This document shows, piece by piece, positions 11,497 through 24,685 of a DNA stretch of 64,000 bases. This DNA comes from Lycocorax pyrrhopterus obiensis (lineage: Eukaryota > Chordata > Aves > Passeriformes > Paradisaeidae). Each line of letters starts with the position of its first letter. Positions within the stretch are counted from its first letter, which is position 1. Position numbers and translations under genes: made by a program. Under the pieces are notes generated by a model. It saw only the letters and a program-made list of their open reading frames with translations. It made no database searches and had not been told where the DNA came from. The stretch spans positions 133,245,700-133,309,699 of the forward strand of contig JACSVZ010000002.1 in NCBI GenBank assembly GCA_014706295.1, written 5' to 3'.

Positions 11497-14400
11497 TAAC
11501 TTCATGTAACATCATGTGGCATAATGCAAAGATTTTCATATAGATCTTGCCTCCTACTCATCCGTACATAATTTTCTGTAGAGTACTTTCTTTGTCCTTT
11601 TTCTGATGTACCTATGGCCCATATGTCTACTATTAACTATTAGTCCGTTTTGTGCTCATGGCTCCTACACAAGTTTCCTCTCCTCATCTGTGTAGTCCTA
11701 ATAATTTCAGAATACACCTCATTACTGATCCTGCCTTTACTGCTGTCTATTTAAATTTTTATATTTAAATAGTTTCTTCTTTATTATTGTTATTGGATTC
11801 TGTGATATGAAATAATTTCTTAATGAAAGAGTGTCTCATCTTATTGACCTTTTTAAAAACTTTAATATGGATTGCTAAAGTTAAGGTGTTCTACAAAAAG
11901 GTGAGTAGTACATCTGGAAAATCTAATTTCTAAATATATATATCTTCCTATCAGTATGAAAATTATGGATTTTCAATTCTTTGTTGAGTGACAGTCAAGC
12001 CATCAAGAATTTCTTCCTGAGGACAGCAAAAACCAATCATTTCTTCAGTCACTTGGAAGACATAGGTAAAAATCTAGGTTAACCTCCCCAGCCCTGGAAA
12101 CATGACAACATTGTAACTACTTAGTCTTACGTGCAGGGGTCTAACATTGGATTTCACCTAAGTAATAATTTTCCTTCTTTAGCCTAACAAAAAAATTGCA
12201 TGCAAGTTCCTGAGAGGTTTCCCTGTAGGGTGTCGCTCACAGAGTGGAGGGAAGCTCTTCTGTACTCCTGGAAGCTGCTTCCATGGTCTGTGAGCTGGGT
12301 GATAGCTGACAAATCTTGAAAATTTTCTGAGAGCTTATCTAGTTACATGAGTTGCTCAGGTTACAGGTGCTCCTTACAGCCCAGCACAGCCCTGCTCTTG
12401 CAGCTTCTGAGCATAGCCTAGTATCAATTTCCATATGGCTTTATTCCATTGCTCTAGGCATTGAGACTTGATACCTGCTTTGGAAAATCTGCCTTGACAG
12501 GCTATTCAAAAAGCCCATAAGAACAAGCTCCTGACCAGAGGAGAAGGCTCTGGATTCACCTCTAGTGGCATATCTTAGGCAGCCCTTTGAAGGCTCACTC
12601 CATTTCCCACCTGGCACTGGTTACAGGCCACTGAGATGTTATCCTCACGTACTCTATGGCCTGCCCTGTTTCCCTGCTATTAGAGATTCCTACAACCTGG
12701 ATTACCTACAAGCGAAAGAACTGCAGGATGTGAAGGACCTTTTTAACCTCAGTGCCATCAGGACAGGAGTCCAATGGGAGGTGGAGGAGAGAGCAGGCTG
12801 CAGCAGACACCTCACACAGAGTGCCACAGTGCTGGATCCACAGGGCACCTGTAGACCACTTGCATAACTGGTGAAGATACAAACACACTGCAGGTTGCAG
12901 CTACTATGTCTTAGGGGGAGAGAACTAGAGCTGTCTTCACCCTGACCCGTTATATCCTTTTAAAGAAGATACCACATATTAAGATTTGATTAGGTCACCT
13001 TTTAATTTTATTCTGATTCACAGAAGGAAAATGAAAAAATATTTGACTGAAAATGTCACCTGATGAAGGCTTCCTTGCATGATGCATACATTCATTTCAA
13101 TAAGAGTCTGTACGCATAGCAAAGAAACCCAGAATTTCACAGTCTTGGTCCTGCTGAAAGATAGGATGAAACTGAACCTTCACACACGCAAACATAATTT
13201 CTTCATGGGACTCTCACCCATTTCTACCACGGCTGAATTTGATCCAAATTGCTTAACACTATTTTCCTTAAATATTCATTTTTCAGGGAAAGGGTTTATA
13301 TAACCTGTCTCCTTATATTATAGCTGATGTAAAAAGTTTGTGACTGCAACCCTAAATGTTTTATCACCTGTCAGACATTTCAATGATAATAAAAAGTAAC
13401 ATCCTTTAAATTAATCAGTCATGATTAGGACTTCAAGCCCACAGGCCACTTCATTATGCAAAATTATAAGTTAGCTATTTAAATTGCCATTAAATTGATT
13501 CTTATGTTAATTGATATCTCAGTTACAACCCCTGTTTTTAATTTCTATAGGCTCTTATTAAGGTTTAATACGAGTAACTAAAATATTTTAACTAATCATT
13601 TAAATAAAGAAAAGATACTGAAAAAAATGATGATAAATAATTTTCTCTGCTTATGATTTATGTCAAAAACAGGAATTACTTTAATAAAATATACTAGGCA
13701 TCACTCATGCAGCCATATTGGTATGGAAATTGTGATTTTCTAGCCTACCATTCAGCATAAGAAGAAAGTTCCTTCTGCACACGCGCAGCAGAGATTTTCT
13801 GAGATATGCAATGATTTGCACAGATATTGAAAGGCAGAACTTGGATCATAGGATGCAATCAAACCACTAATGTGTAATACTAATAGTGGAGATGGGTATT
13901 CAGATTAATGTAAGTCACACGTTAATACTTAGGATACATCTTGGATTTTCAAGGGCTCTTTGCCTTGCCTATGGCGAAGTAAGAAATTTCTTGGAAAATG
14001 TATGATTTGTTACTCAAGTTAGGGTCTGCCAACATAATAGTAGAACAGACTTGTTTGTTTCTCCAAACTGTTCCAGTTTCTTAGTATTCTGTTAAAGCAT
14101 GTTTAAGCTAGGTGAGCTCAGTTTATGTGCCTTTCCTTTTTGGTTTCCAACGTTTGCAATGAAATCTCATCTGCTAGTTAGTTTCTTTCCTGATTATTAG
14201 CTTTCTGAATAATGTAATACACGTAAGAAACAGAGACATAGGGCTATATCCCAGCAGTGTTGCTGGAAATGGCTGTGCTGCCAGTGATTCAAGCTGAGAC
14301 AGTGTTCCTCTCTTCGGCCATCCCAGAGAGTTCAGAGCCCCCATGATGAACAACACAGGCTATATCTAAAAAGAAATACAAGAACATCCTTTATGTCTCA

Positions 14401-16277
14401 AATAGCCTCAAAGTTCTTGTCCATAACAACAGTTCCTTCAAACCTCATTCATGCTCCAAGGCATGTAAAAGGTGCTTTTAGTGTCTTGCAATTGAAAACT
14501 TCTCTGGTGGGCTCTGACACTGCTCACAGTGCATCAGGAACTTTCAACTGAAAACCCATCACAAAGAAAAAGGTTCCAGGACTCCCAGCTGCCAGGTGGG
14601 GCCCTGGGACATCTTGAGCCAAGAGTTCTGCACCACAGAGGTGGCTGACCTCCTCTGAAGGAAGCAAGTCCTGTGAAAGCAAAGCACTTGGCTGGGTATC
14701 TGGGAGCGCATCGTGGAGCAAACAGAAAGACCCATAGGTTTAAATACCTTCTCTGAAACAAGTGCAGCTTTGATACCAGCCTATGCTTTAAACATTTGAT
14801 ACTTCATCTGTTAATACCATGCATAGATATTTAAAACTTCTAAATATGCCAGAGATGATAAAAATACTAAATTTAGCTAGACTCTGAAGATTTTCAGATA
14901 AATTCTTGAGATTTTCAACTTTTCTTAGAGATGGTACGTTTTATCCCTCTTACTATAGCTGTCAGAGGTTAACTCCCAAAGGCTGCTGGGTCCAGAATTC
15001 TCTGAAACACCAGCGGACAACGTAAATCACGCTATTTATTGGGTAACAACATCTTTCAGATGACAGCACCCTACCTGGATTATTTATTCTCAACTGGCAT
15101 CTTTTATTAATGGGACTTCCACTTCACATGGTTTTAACAGAAGAAAACCAAAATAATATTTTCTTCTAAACTACTAAATACTGGTCTCCAGGCAAAAAGA
15201 AAAAGTGCTTCAGATGGTATCAAGGGTCATATATATAAAAGTTTAACAACTCCTGTCATAATTCCCATTAGTCTATTAGTGACACAGAAAAAATTCTTAA
15301 ATTAACCTGACCAAAGGATTTTTTAACTAGATTGCCTTAGATCACATTGCAGTGTTGTGTGTTAATGGCTTTTTTTTTAAGGAATGGTATGTGAATAGAT
15401 TAATATTACTGTAAGTAACAAGGGTCATTGGAAGAGCAGATCTATAAAGGGTCAGTAGAGTACATTTAAACAGATAAAATCAGTCTCTAATATCATAGTG
15501 GTATAACCCATGAAATAATGTTCACTTTTTACCTTTATTTCTTTATTTTATACTTGTTGTTATTTTTTTCTATTCATACTCTAAGAATGTATTATAAGTT
15601 ATAGCAGCATCCAGGGGTATCACAATAATCAGATGAATAATCACTTGCCTTATAAACTTTCATTTCTGAGCTTTAAAGCCCAATAGCAAAAAAATCTCCA
15701 AATAAACAGTAATTTGAAACTTGGCATCCAGAACTTCACAGATTTAACTTGGGATTGATATGAAGTTATAAAATGAATTTTCAAAGGTAATGGCTCTGCT
15801 GTTTGTTTTTTTCTATTAAGGATTTTTTAAATCGTGTGCCTTGAAAAGTGTTGCCATGTAAGCAGGACAATTTGGCAAGGAAGTCATTAATAATATTTTT
15901 AAATTACTTTTAGCATTATATATATGGGCTTTTTTAAATTGCCAAGACATTTGAGTTGGAAAAAGGTTCTCAACATAGGTATATTCATGTGGATGCTTTC
16001 TTAGCATAATATAAAATAGAACACTTATTCCATGAAATAAACTTTCAGGTACCTACTGCTTAAATGTGCTCAAAACTTCCTAAATACATCCCCATTTTTT
16101 CTTCACTAGAAATGAGGCATCTATCTGATTTTGCAGGTATAGCAATGGGAAGGAAATCTACAACAAATTATGGCAAGATTATTGCTACTTCAGCTTGCAT
16201 TTTCAAAACACAAATAGATTAACATGAATTTTTAACACCAATATAGCACTTTTCAAGATAGATATCAAAGCTTCTTC
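11497..16277. other. Unique non-coding sequence, no gene recognised
   Basis: No repeat or exon was recognised. The block at 13390-13600 is AT-rich but not simple sequence: it is dense in TAAT/ATTA homeodomain-type cores, with an octamer-like ATGCAAAA near 13458. It may be a conserved regulatory element, judged by eye only. A somewhat more GC-rich patch at 14520-14720 has overlapping short open frames on the minus strand (65 and 75 codons) without recognisable content. Confidence 0.45.
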
Positions 16278-17420
16278 ACAGAATCATCCCTGAAATCATA
16301 GAAATATGGAATGGATTGAGTTGGAAGGGCCCTTAAATATCATCTGCTTCCAACCTCCCCTCCATGAGCCAGGACACCTTCCACTGGATCAGGTTACTCA
16401 AAGTCCCATCCAACCTGGCCTTGAATGCTTCCAGAGGTGGGGCAGACACAGTTTCTCTGGAAAACCTGTTCCAATGCCTCACCACCCTCACAGTAAAGAA
16501 TTTCTTCCTAATATCTAATCAAAATCTACCACCTTGCCACCTGAAGCCCCCCTCTACCTTGTCTTATCACTATGTGCTCTTGCGAACAGTCCCTCCAACA
16601 CTCTTGTAGTTCCCTTCAGGTCCTGAAAGGCTGCCACAATGCCTGCATAGAGCCTTTTTTTCTTCAGGCTGAAAAATATCAACTCTCTCAGCTTCTTTTC
16701 ATGAGAGAAGTGCTCCAGCCCTCTAATCATCTTCATGACCCTTCTTTGGACTCACTGCAGGAAGTCCATATTCCAGGGGCCCCTTATGCCAGGGTGCCCA
16801 GAGCTGACACGAAACTCCACATGGGCTATCATGAGGGAAGAGTAGAGAGGAAGAATCACCTCCATCAGTCTGCTAGCCACACTGCTTTTGATAGAGCTCA
16901 GGGTACTGTTGGTTTTCTGGGCTACAAGTTCACATTGATGGCTTGAGTTGAGCTTCTTATCAACCAACACCCTCAAGTCCTTCTCCTCAGTGCTGATCTC
17001 AATCCATTCTCTGCCCAGCCTGTGTTTGTGCATGGTATTACCCTGCCCTGCATGCACTTGGCCTTTCTGAACTTCACGAGACTCACACAGGCCCACCTCT
17101 CCGGCCTGTCAAAGTCCTTCTGCATGGCATTCCTTCCCTCCAGCATGGCAACCCCCCACACAGCTTGGTGTCATCATCAAACTTGCTGAGGGTGCACTCA
17201 ATCCCACTGTCCTTGTCACCAAAAAAGATGTTAAACAGTGGCATGATCTTGCCTGTTACAGAGGTAGGAGACTGACTGGCCTGTATTCCCTGGGTCTATC
17301 TTTTTTCCTGTTTAAAAATGGGAATTGATTATGCTTCCCCTTCTCCAGTCAATGGGAATGTCACTGGACTTCCAGAGCTTCTCAAACATGATGGATTGTG
17401 GTTAAGGAAAGTTTCAGCAT
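16278..17420 (-). mobile_element. CR1 LINE fragment, minus strand, with internal deletion
   Basis: This is the 3' part of an avian CR1 non-LTR retrotransposon lying on the minus strand. The plus-strand left edge shows the inverted 3' signature (degenerate ATCATAGAA words near 16293), then the well-known CR1 3' untranslated and ORF2 C-terminal sequence. Two minus-strand frames preserve the late reverse-transcriptase region: 114 codons at 16752-17096 and 60 codons at 16554-16736. The catalytic loop, normally Phe-Ala-Asp-Asp, reads Phe-Asp-Asp-Asp here (about 17172-17183). At about 17236 the sequence jumps from just upstream of that loop to the earlier 'PGNYRPVSL'-type region (17240-17330), so several hundred bases of the palm, including the motif A region, are missing. 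The copy is truncated at its 5' side near 17420, the usual result of incomplete reverse transcription. It cannot be active. Confidence 0.93.
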
Positions 17421-19859
17421 CTTCAGTTTATGAATGGGTAAACAGCACAGAAAGAAAACCCAAGTTGCTGGCCAGTGTCATAATAGGAGAAGAGATGTCT
17501 TCTTCAAAGTGGTAACTCTGATGTTAACATGGCTTTGGACAATGGAATACCCACAGTTCCTAGAAAAAATGTTGCCTTGTATACTGAGCTAGAATGAGAA
17601 GGACATGTTTTTTAAGGGTCCTTCTCCCCCACCCCACTTGCCCAATTCCCTTTGACTCCTATGTACTAATGGATGTAGATTTATATACAGAAAGGGATAA
17701 AAGCTCTGCTGTCTTTCCAAAGTCTGCTCACGTATCTGGACTAGTTGTCCTTACCCCGAGATCAACATATTCAGCTGGAGATATTATACCTTAGATGTTT
17801 TCAAAATATTGTTCCTCTCATCTTTATACTGTTCAGTATGAGATATATAGTTTTACCTTGGCTGGTTAATCAGTCATGAGGTTACCTATTTACTATTAGC
17901 CAAAGTTTATCTGACAGGGTTCTCTAATGAGGCTATTCAGTCCTTGGAGGAAAATGTTTCCTCATGAATCTACATTGGAAATGGCTTCAGGGGAAGGCAT
18001 CTCTTAAAAAAATAGTGGTAGAGATTCCAATTCCTAGTAGCTAACAAACAAACCAATCCAGTGGCTCAGTGGGGTGGAGCTAGTGGCAGTCTTCTTCAGC
18101 TGGGTAAGATTTACAAATGGCTTCATGGTGCAGACAATAGTTCTCAAATAAATTGAGTTGTGGCTTCATTAAACAGCATCCTTTACTTCTTTTTCCCTTT
18201 TACCTGAAACAGCCATAACTAGGATTAAGTGTTGTGTGAGAATATAAAATAGAGAGACAGTCTCCAGAACTGCAGACCCTAAAGCTTTGTAGGGATTTAA
18301 AGATTATAACCAACACTTTGACCTGGCAGTAGATGGGTAGCCAGGGAAAAGCATGGACTCTGAGTACAGTGTACCATTCTGATAAAATGAACCATAACAT
18401 TCAATACCCGATAAAGCTTCCATGGACATTGGTCTCCCAATGTTATGCTGTGTGTGAGCTCTACTCTTCGAAGACATTGATGCTGTAACATTTCCTCAGC
18501 ATCTGATACCTTGGCAATTTTGTTAAATAACCCAACTTCAGTTACCTTCACTGTGCAGATGAATCGTATACATGTATCTCTAATGCTCTGTCCTGAAACT
18601 GATCTTTGTGTTGAAAAGCTAAACCTTTACATCTCTTCATGGATGCGGCTTTCAACTCGAGTGCAACATGACTAAGAGAAATCTCGTTCTTTCTGCCCCA
18701 GACTTTCCTGTGTTGCTATAAGCAGCAGCACCATTCTGCCTGCTATTCACACCACTAACGTGGAGGTGATCTTTGCCTCATGCCTTTGAGTTTTAGTCTT
18801 CACGTCCAAGCCATGGGTCAGCTTTATATATTATGGCATAGGAACTCAAAAAAAACAACAGATGGTGCAGGCAGCCAGGGAAGCTCAAGAAAATAATGAG
18901 ACGATATTGGTCTTTGTAACAACTATTTTGCAGATCCTTGCAGGAATGGCAGGTTTTCAAGAGAATCCTCTCTATACAAGTCTTCAAGTGGTTCTCTACT
19001 CTTTATGACCTCAGAAAAAAAGCCCTACTTGTCTTCATGTTACAAGGCCCAGCCAGTGCCCACTCAGCACTGATTCAATAGCTAAAAGGTGGATATTGAC
19101 TTCCAGCGGGCCAACTTTCAAGTTTTTGTGCTTTCTTCTGTACTGGACCTCCAGGATAAGAGAAGATGACATTGAAACTACACATTATCCTCTTTTTGTC
19201 TCCGAAACATTGTCTTTATGACATGGTTTTCCTTCTGCTGTGTTTGTGCAGTCCCAACTACAAAGCAGTCCTGGTCCAAAGCTAGAAATGCCAGATGCTT
19301 CATCAATATTGTACTCATCATCAATTTCTCTTAACAGCATCTGAAGTGCCTTTTCATGGCTGTGACAAAGCAGACAGGATTCAAGAGGAATGAAGATGAG
19401 GGAGAAACCCTCTGTCCCTTGCAGTGGTGTCAGGCCAGGGCAGCTGAGGGTTCGGGTCCTTCCAAAACGGCACATCAGAAAAGAAACTAATTTTTGTCCC
19501 TGAAGGCAATTGTGCTGAGGTTATAAGAGAATAGCTGAAATCTTTTACTGGACCGTTTTTTCCACCAACTCCTCCCTTCACCCTCTCATCAAAATACATT
19601 TTGGTATACATTCTCCACTTTTTAATGAAAGAATGGAAATTCTTAACATTTTTCACTAAGAGGTGTGTTGTTTGGGTTTGGTTTTTTTTCACAAAAGTAT
19701 CTTTAGGGGTATGAAAAATATTTTGAAAAATATTTGATTTAATCTTTTTCTCTGAATCCAAAAGCAAAGGTGATGTGGCAAACTAGGATCTGCATGGAGG
19801 AGCTCTGTGTACCATGGAAAAGGTGGTAGGCGATGGGAGCCTTTGAACTCTAAGTCTAT
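17421..19859. other. Unique non-coding sequence, no gene recognised
   Basis: No repeat, exon or RNA gene recognised. Open frames are all under 130 codons; the longest, at 19381-19767 on the minus strand, has no known motif and is likely chance. Confidence 0.5.
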
Positions 19860-19981
19860 TGGAGATGCCCTGGTTCAATAAGAAATTAATTCAAAGAAGT
19901 CCTGTGGCCTGCATTATGCAGAAGGTCAGACTAGAGGGTCACAATCATCTTTTTCAGCATAATAATCCATGAATCTGTGAG
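19860..19981 (+). mobile_element. 3' end of an old CR1-type LINE
   Basis: The stretch around 19906-19981 matches the 3' terminal sequence of older CR1 families shared by birds and turtles: CCTGTGGCCTGCATTATGCA, then GGTCAGACTAGA, then a decayed stretch ending in ATGAATCTGTGAG. It differs from the 3' end of the younger CR1 copies in this window. Only the untranslated tail is recognisable, so the left edge is approximate. It is a 5'-truncated dead copy. Confidence 0.7.
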
Positions 19982-22900
19982 ACCTACCATCTTTTATGGT
20001 TCATTTCTTCTAAATGCCAATGTTTATTTGTAGCTGTAATATTATTTAGTATAACATATATGGCTGGCAGGGTAAGTAAATGCTAACAGTTTTGCTCAGA
20101 TTTTTTTCATGAAAAAAACAGAAAATGAGTAATAGACGATGTGATGAAAACTCATCTCAGATATCGACTTAAAAGAAACTCTAACTTACTTCTCTTTCAC
20201 CAGATCATTTTCCTAGGCTAGAAGCTTTTGTTTTTTAAATATTTTAACTGAGTCTAGGAGAGGATTTTGAGCTTTTGTATAGGGTCAGACTACAAGAAAT
20301 TTGATTTAAATATTATCAGAACTTTAAATACATCTGTCACATATTTTTGGCAGTTAGAGGCCACCTTTATTCTGTGTAATGATGATGGTTTGACTTCATT
20401 TGATATTTCTTTTTTAGCCAAAAGAATGGTGCATCTTTCTTTAATTGTGATCCTCATCAACCATTTGGCCCAGTAATACTATGCAAATTGAACTCTTCAA
20501 AAATTAATGCTAACATTTATTAAATAATGCATCATACAATAAGTTAATTTGAAATTCTAAGTTGAACTCCCTGCTCATAAGAGAGAGATATTTTTTTCCC
20601 TGTGCCATCTTCATAAAACATCTTTATAGTCTTTCTAAATACCTTGAATGTCGTTCTTGGGTTTTGACAAATTGATCTCTACTGAGGCTATTCATAAGGA
20701 GACATTTTCTCTGTTACAGAGCTTTCAGATATTCTATTCCTTGAATTCCCTCCATTCCCTCTATTTCCACATAATTATTATTATTTTCTTAGTCTGAGCA
20801 CATTGGAGAAATGTATTGATGAAAAGCAACCATTTGGTAAAGATGTAAAAGCTCAGAATACACATGATGACATCTTCTGCAAACCAGCAGGAATTTTGCA
20901 CCATTATAGGAAACACGTCTTGTTTACCTGGACACAGTATCATCCTGAAGGACACACTGCAACATGTGGAGGGATGACCGCTGGGAGGATTGATTTATGT
21001 ATATATCTTTATATCTTTCTATCTGTGTATCTTTATATAATTTATATATTCATTTAAATAAATGCTTGAACTTCTTTATTTATGGTTTTGGGGAAAGCAG
21101 AACTGGGTCCTGAAAGTAGACGACAATTTATACATATGTTCCTTTAGTTTGACAAAAGCAAATGTAGATATCCCCATTTACCTGTGTTTAACCATCTGCA
21201 TGCTTTTTGAATATGCCTTTTCCTGAGTCCTGCTTGGGGTTTGTCCCTTTTTCTCACGTGGTGAATGCAAACGTGAGTCTGTAGTTTTCCACTCACTCAT
21301 CCACTGGCCATGACTCAGGTAGGTGGTGAAACAGAGGCTGCTAAAATAACTGAGTAGAAATAAACACAGCAAAATATAGGAAGGTGTGTTCAGTAGGAGA
21401 GGGTCTTTGCAAACACAAATCAAGACAACAAAACCATCCCTTGCTTGACAATTAGCAAAGCCCTGAGCAAGACAGCTGCAGTCCTCAGCCTCCTGGAGCC
21501 CCTGCTCACTCACCAGAGGCAGCTGAGGCAGCTTTAACCTGCTGTGCTCCTGCACACTGCTGCATCGAGAGAGCAACACAAAAGTCAGTGTTTGGAGAAA
21601 ATGCATTAAAAATTTAAAATAACCCATTAGATATATATTCCCTTTGACATAATATTGTCACTAGTGTGCATGGGGGAGCGTTATCAGTGGAGCCATGAGT
21701 TTAGGTTACTTCTTTGCTTCCAGCATCTTAAGAATGTCTTCATGCTTGTGTTTCAGATGAAGATAGACCTTTGGTTCAGGCTGTCTTTACCAGTAGTACC
21801 TAGTACTGTTTGCCAGAGTAGCAACCTTGCCAAGCAGCTCCACAGCAGTGGCAGTGTGTACAGGTAACTGGGAGCAGAATAACTGTGTGGAAGGTGACAA
21901 CTTGAAACGTCTCCAGCCTGTTTCATCTTTCTTACCTTGTACAGCCTTGGTGGACTGAGATAACAGTGCAGTTAAGGGATATCACAAGGAATGTGGAGAT
22001 GTGAGCTGAAGTTTTGCTTGTGACTTGTGCTGAAGCCTGGCTCCATCCGGCACATCAGGCAGCAGGCGTCGGCTCTTTGGGCTGAAGCTGGGTGTGCCTT
22101 GGCTATCTCACTCCCTGGTATGCCACTGCTTTCAGAAACAGAGGGGTCTGGCCTGTTTTTTAGCCTGGTGCACTCCTCTACTGGGGAGGTACTTTTGTCT
22201 TTTCTGTTTCTGTTGACTAAATATCACTTTAACAGTTCAAAAGGCCACTATTTTACGAGTGGAAAAATGTGATCTATTTGAGTATGATGGGCTTCTATGT
22301 GAGCACAAATGATTTGGCAAATTTTGAAAAGAGAACATGTGGCCTGAATAATCAACAAGAGGAATTCACAATGGTTTGGCTTGGCTTGCCTAATTTTTTC
22401 TCTGATTTGTCTGTTCTTATAACTGCCACCTGTTCTTTTGTTTGCCTGTAGATCTGCTTTTTTTTTTTTAAACTGGAAGACACATAATGATAATTTAACT
22501 TGACTTTCTTCATAAAATAGAAGCTATAACTTCACTGCTTCCAACGCTTTTTTGATGAAGTGTAGCCTTTAGAAAGACGTCTAGTGTAGCATTCCCGGTG
22601 ATGACTATCACCTCCTTAGGTAAAAACTTCTTGTAGTTAATTATTTCCAGTGTTTAGAACATTATGCCATTTCTACTTGGATTTTTTCTGGCTTTACCTG
22701 CCATATACTGAATTTTGTTCAGTCTTTTAAGGTAGAAAGAGCCCTCTGCAAGCAGAGACCTTCTGCTTCAGCACTTACTTTTAGGCTCTGATCAAGTTGC
22801 TTCTTTTCCCTTCTCTTTGACAAACTAAAGAAATAAAGCTTTGTATCTCTCTACCAGGCAAGATCTGTATTATCAGTCATTCCTGTGGCCCTTAACCAAA

Positions 22901-24430
22901 CTCCTTGCAGTATTTTGAGGTTCAGTGTTTCAGTAATAGTTGCACCAAGCCTATAACACCTTAGTTTTAACAATATTCACAAACATAGGTAGATGAAGGT
23001 GTAATCTGGGCTTATTATCAATCTTGTGCAAGAGTAAAACATGGTTCAGCTTCAAATTCAGCAATGCCAAAAACTTCTGAATTTTTAATTCATATGGGGA
23101 AAAGCTGTATCATATCACTTACAGTTCCTACTATTAATTGCAATTTCTGCTGCAAAATACCTGCAATTAAACAAATTGAATTGAGTTGTGTTAGTAACAA
23201 TAGATAAAGAAAGATGGTTGAATCCTACAGGGAATAAATAAAATCTGCTTCCCACAGAAAAGAATCAGTTTTCAAAGATAACTAAGGTAGGGCAAAATGA
23301 AGATCTTCAAGCTTCCTTGGGCATACTGCAAGGTGAAACTGTACAGGTCATGGCAGTTCTTTGGAGATTTGTTTTGAGATTCATTTTCATTTCTAATCCA
23401 GTGCATGAGAGAGAGGAGGTCAAATTAATTGAAACAAACCCATGTTTCTATGAAGCCATTTGCTATGAAACTCCACCTGCTACAGAGGAAGAAATAGCTT
23501 TGATTTTAATCACTTTTAATCAAATCACTTAGTCAAACCTCTCCATCTTCAAAATGAATCCTGCTGAGGGAGCGTGTGAGCCTACAGCACCACAAAGAAA
23601 AGTGTCAATCTAGTTGGAAAATGCTTCCTATCATTTTGGCAGAATTGAAGACTGCTTTGATTCACAGCAGGATATATCTGTTTATTTTTCCACAGTGTGT
23701 ATGTCCATGGTGTAATCATTATACTTTATTCTCTAGTTGGTGCTAATAAAGAATGTATGGCATCTTCAGTAGCAAAACACTTGAAGTGATACTGTTCAGT
23801 TCACACGTGCAACATATACTCACACATGATTTTTACTCACACTTAATCTAATGAAGTAACCGACTTCACCTAATGCTCTCTCAGTAGCAAAGACTGGCAG
23901 TTTTGGGAGCTAGAACCCTTTTTTCTTGATTCAGGGAGACAGTGCATAGCCTGCTGAGTGATTTAGGTGCGTTCTTTCCCTCTGCCCCTTTTCTTCCTCA
24001 CAGAAACTGCATGTAGATTGTAACTTCCTCTACAAGTTCTGCCTGCGTTATATTTCCACTCTGTGCAGCATTCTACATATGGAATTAATTTATTTCTCTG
24101 CCCAAACTCACTTAGGTATTCCCCATGCATTCATTACAGAATAATCCATCAAACAATGCATTCCTCTGTATCTTTACTTATCACACATAGCGTTGTTTCC
24201 TTATGGAGCATCCACCCAAAAATTCTCTTCTACATGACTAGGAAGAAAGAGTGACATTGCCAGCATTTAGTTTGCCTCAGCTGTAGACTTCTGTATCTTC
24301 ATTTCTAACAGTGTTTTATTTTTTAAATGGGACTTCAGCAGAATTCAGTCCAAAACTCATGAGTATTCTTTTATTCTCAACTGATTTTTTTCTCATGTAT
24401 TTTTAAATAGACTTTTATTCCTGGGATTTT
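19982..24430. other. Unique non-coding sequence, no gene recognised
   Basis: No exon or mobile element recognised. It contains a TATAT/CTTTATAT simple-sequence patch at about 20998-21060 and a T-run near 22460-22470. The 149-codon minus-strand frame at 21178-21627 has no recognisable domain and no conserved signature, so I treat it as chance. Confidence 0.5.
20998..21060. repeat. AT-rich simple-sequence patch
   Basis: Degenerate repeats of TATATCTTTATATC type grading into TATATAATTTATATA. Low-complexity DNA without coding content. Confidence 0.55.

Positions 24431-24685
<255 letters not shown>

Noticed and set aside
16752..17096. 114-codon minus-strand frame that looks like a real protein
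   Set aside because: It is CR1 reverse transcriptase remnant, so it is reported as part of the mobile element and not as a host gene.
21178..21627. 149-codon minus-strand frame
   Set aside because: No domain, no conserved motif, and no promoter or splice evidence; most likely chance.
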